Assembly (NCBI RefSeq): GCF_001637225.1
Contig: NZ_LVJI01000016.1
Span: 310,001-374,000 of the forward strand
Direction: 5' to 3'
Length of the DNA stretch: 64,000 nt
Source of the DNA: Paenibacillus antarcticus
GTDB lineage: Bacteria; Bacillota; Bacilli; Paenibacillales; Paenibacillaceae
Shown piece by piece: positions 63,959-64,000 of this stretch. The position numbers and the translations under genes were made by a program. Below the pieces are notes generated by a model that saw nothing but the letters and a program-made list of their open reading frames with translations, was not told the origin of the DNA and ran no database searches. Numbering within the stretch: position 1 is the first letter of the stretch; the number at the start of each line of letters is the position of its first letter.

Positions 63959-64000
63959 GAATGATTTGGAGGAGTCAACCGAATATGGTATGGTAACGGA

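Noticed and set aside
1..64000. CRISPR arrays, prophage genes, insertion sequences, tRNA or rRNA genes
   Set aside because: No regularly spaced repeats, transposase, integrase or phage structural ORFs were seen, and no segment was recognised as tRNA or rRNA by eye. A tRNAscan or ISfinder run was not possible.

Overview
The window looks like chromosomal DNA from a low-GC, endospore-forming Bacillota, most probably Paenibacillus or a close relative. I base this on two YesM/YesN-type two-component systems beside carbohydrate ABC importers that lack an ATPase gene, on strong GGAGG ribosome-binding sites, and on Bacillales families (YneF, BdbCD, bacilliredoxin, DUF1128, YflT, an RsbV-RsbW-SigB module). 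I see no tRNA, rRNA, prophage, insertion sequence or CRISPR array. The genus is inferred from gene content and not proven.

Layout. 1-7354: sugar-uptake locus 1 (histidine kinase, AraC-type regulator, solute-binding lipoprotein, two permeases). 7355-10400: a long structured RNA leader with two micro-ORFs and two intrinsic terminators in front of a MutS2 paralogue that lacks the Smr domain, then a stand-alone TipAS drug-binding-domain protein. 10460-18000: redox and housekeeping genes (free Met-sulfoxide reductase, esterase, BdbD/BdbC thiol oxidases, an acetyltransferase, MFS exporter, MarR regulator). 17800-25030: BaiN/HI0933 flavoprotein, a phosphorelay-type kinase with a probable ATT start, bacilliredoxin, NadE, AcpS, MutY, SodA. 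25550-32550: GNAT, signal peptidase I, a QueG-HEAT-Ogt fusion, HD-GYP protein, YneF, FolE, lipase-like hydrolase, IclR regulator. 32700-37600: lysine-riboswitch-controlled LysP permease, CvfC/YpgR HEAT protein, ABC-F ATPase. 37780-44965: sugar-uptake locus 2 in a different order (two permeases, binding protein, regulator, kinase). 45060-49130: CDF metal transporter and small envelope or stress proteins, including a 54-residue DUF1328 protein on the minus strand. 49389-58441: a complete sigma-B control locus of the RsbK/RsbY/RsbM type known from Bacillus cereus, with an extra hybrid kinase, followed by rsbV-rsbW-sigB behind a good sigma-B promoter. 58580-64000: CorA, small stress or membrane proteins, pirin, a hydrolase and a DUF6483-like protein.

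How genes work together. The two sugar loci each combine sensing, transcription and uptake, and presumably borrow a shared MsmX-type ATPase. The sigma-B locus has a phosphorelay (hybrid kinases), a PP2C phosphatase with a receiver domain, a CheR-like methyltransferase and the RsbV/RsbW partner switch. Sigma-B-like promoters also lie before neighbouring stress genes. The most unusual region is 7490-10400, where a leader with the hallmarks of ribosome-mediated attenuation precedes a MutS2-like ATPase and a TipAS protein. I infer an antibiotic- or ribosome-stress-inducible protection locus.
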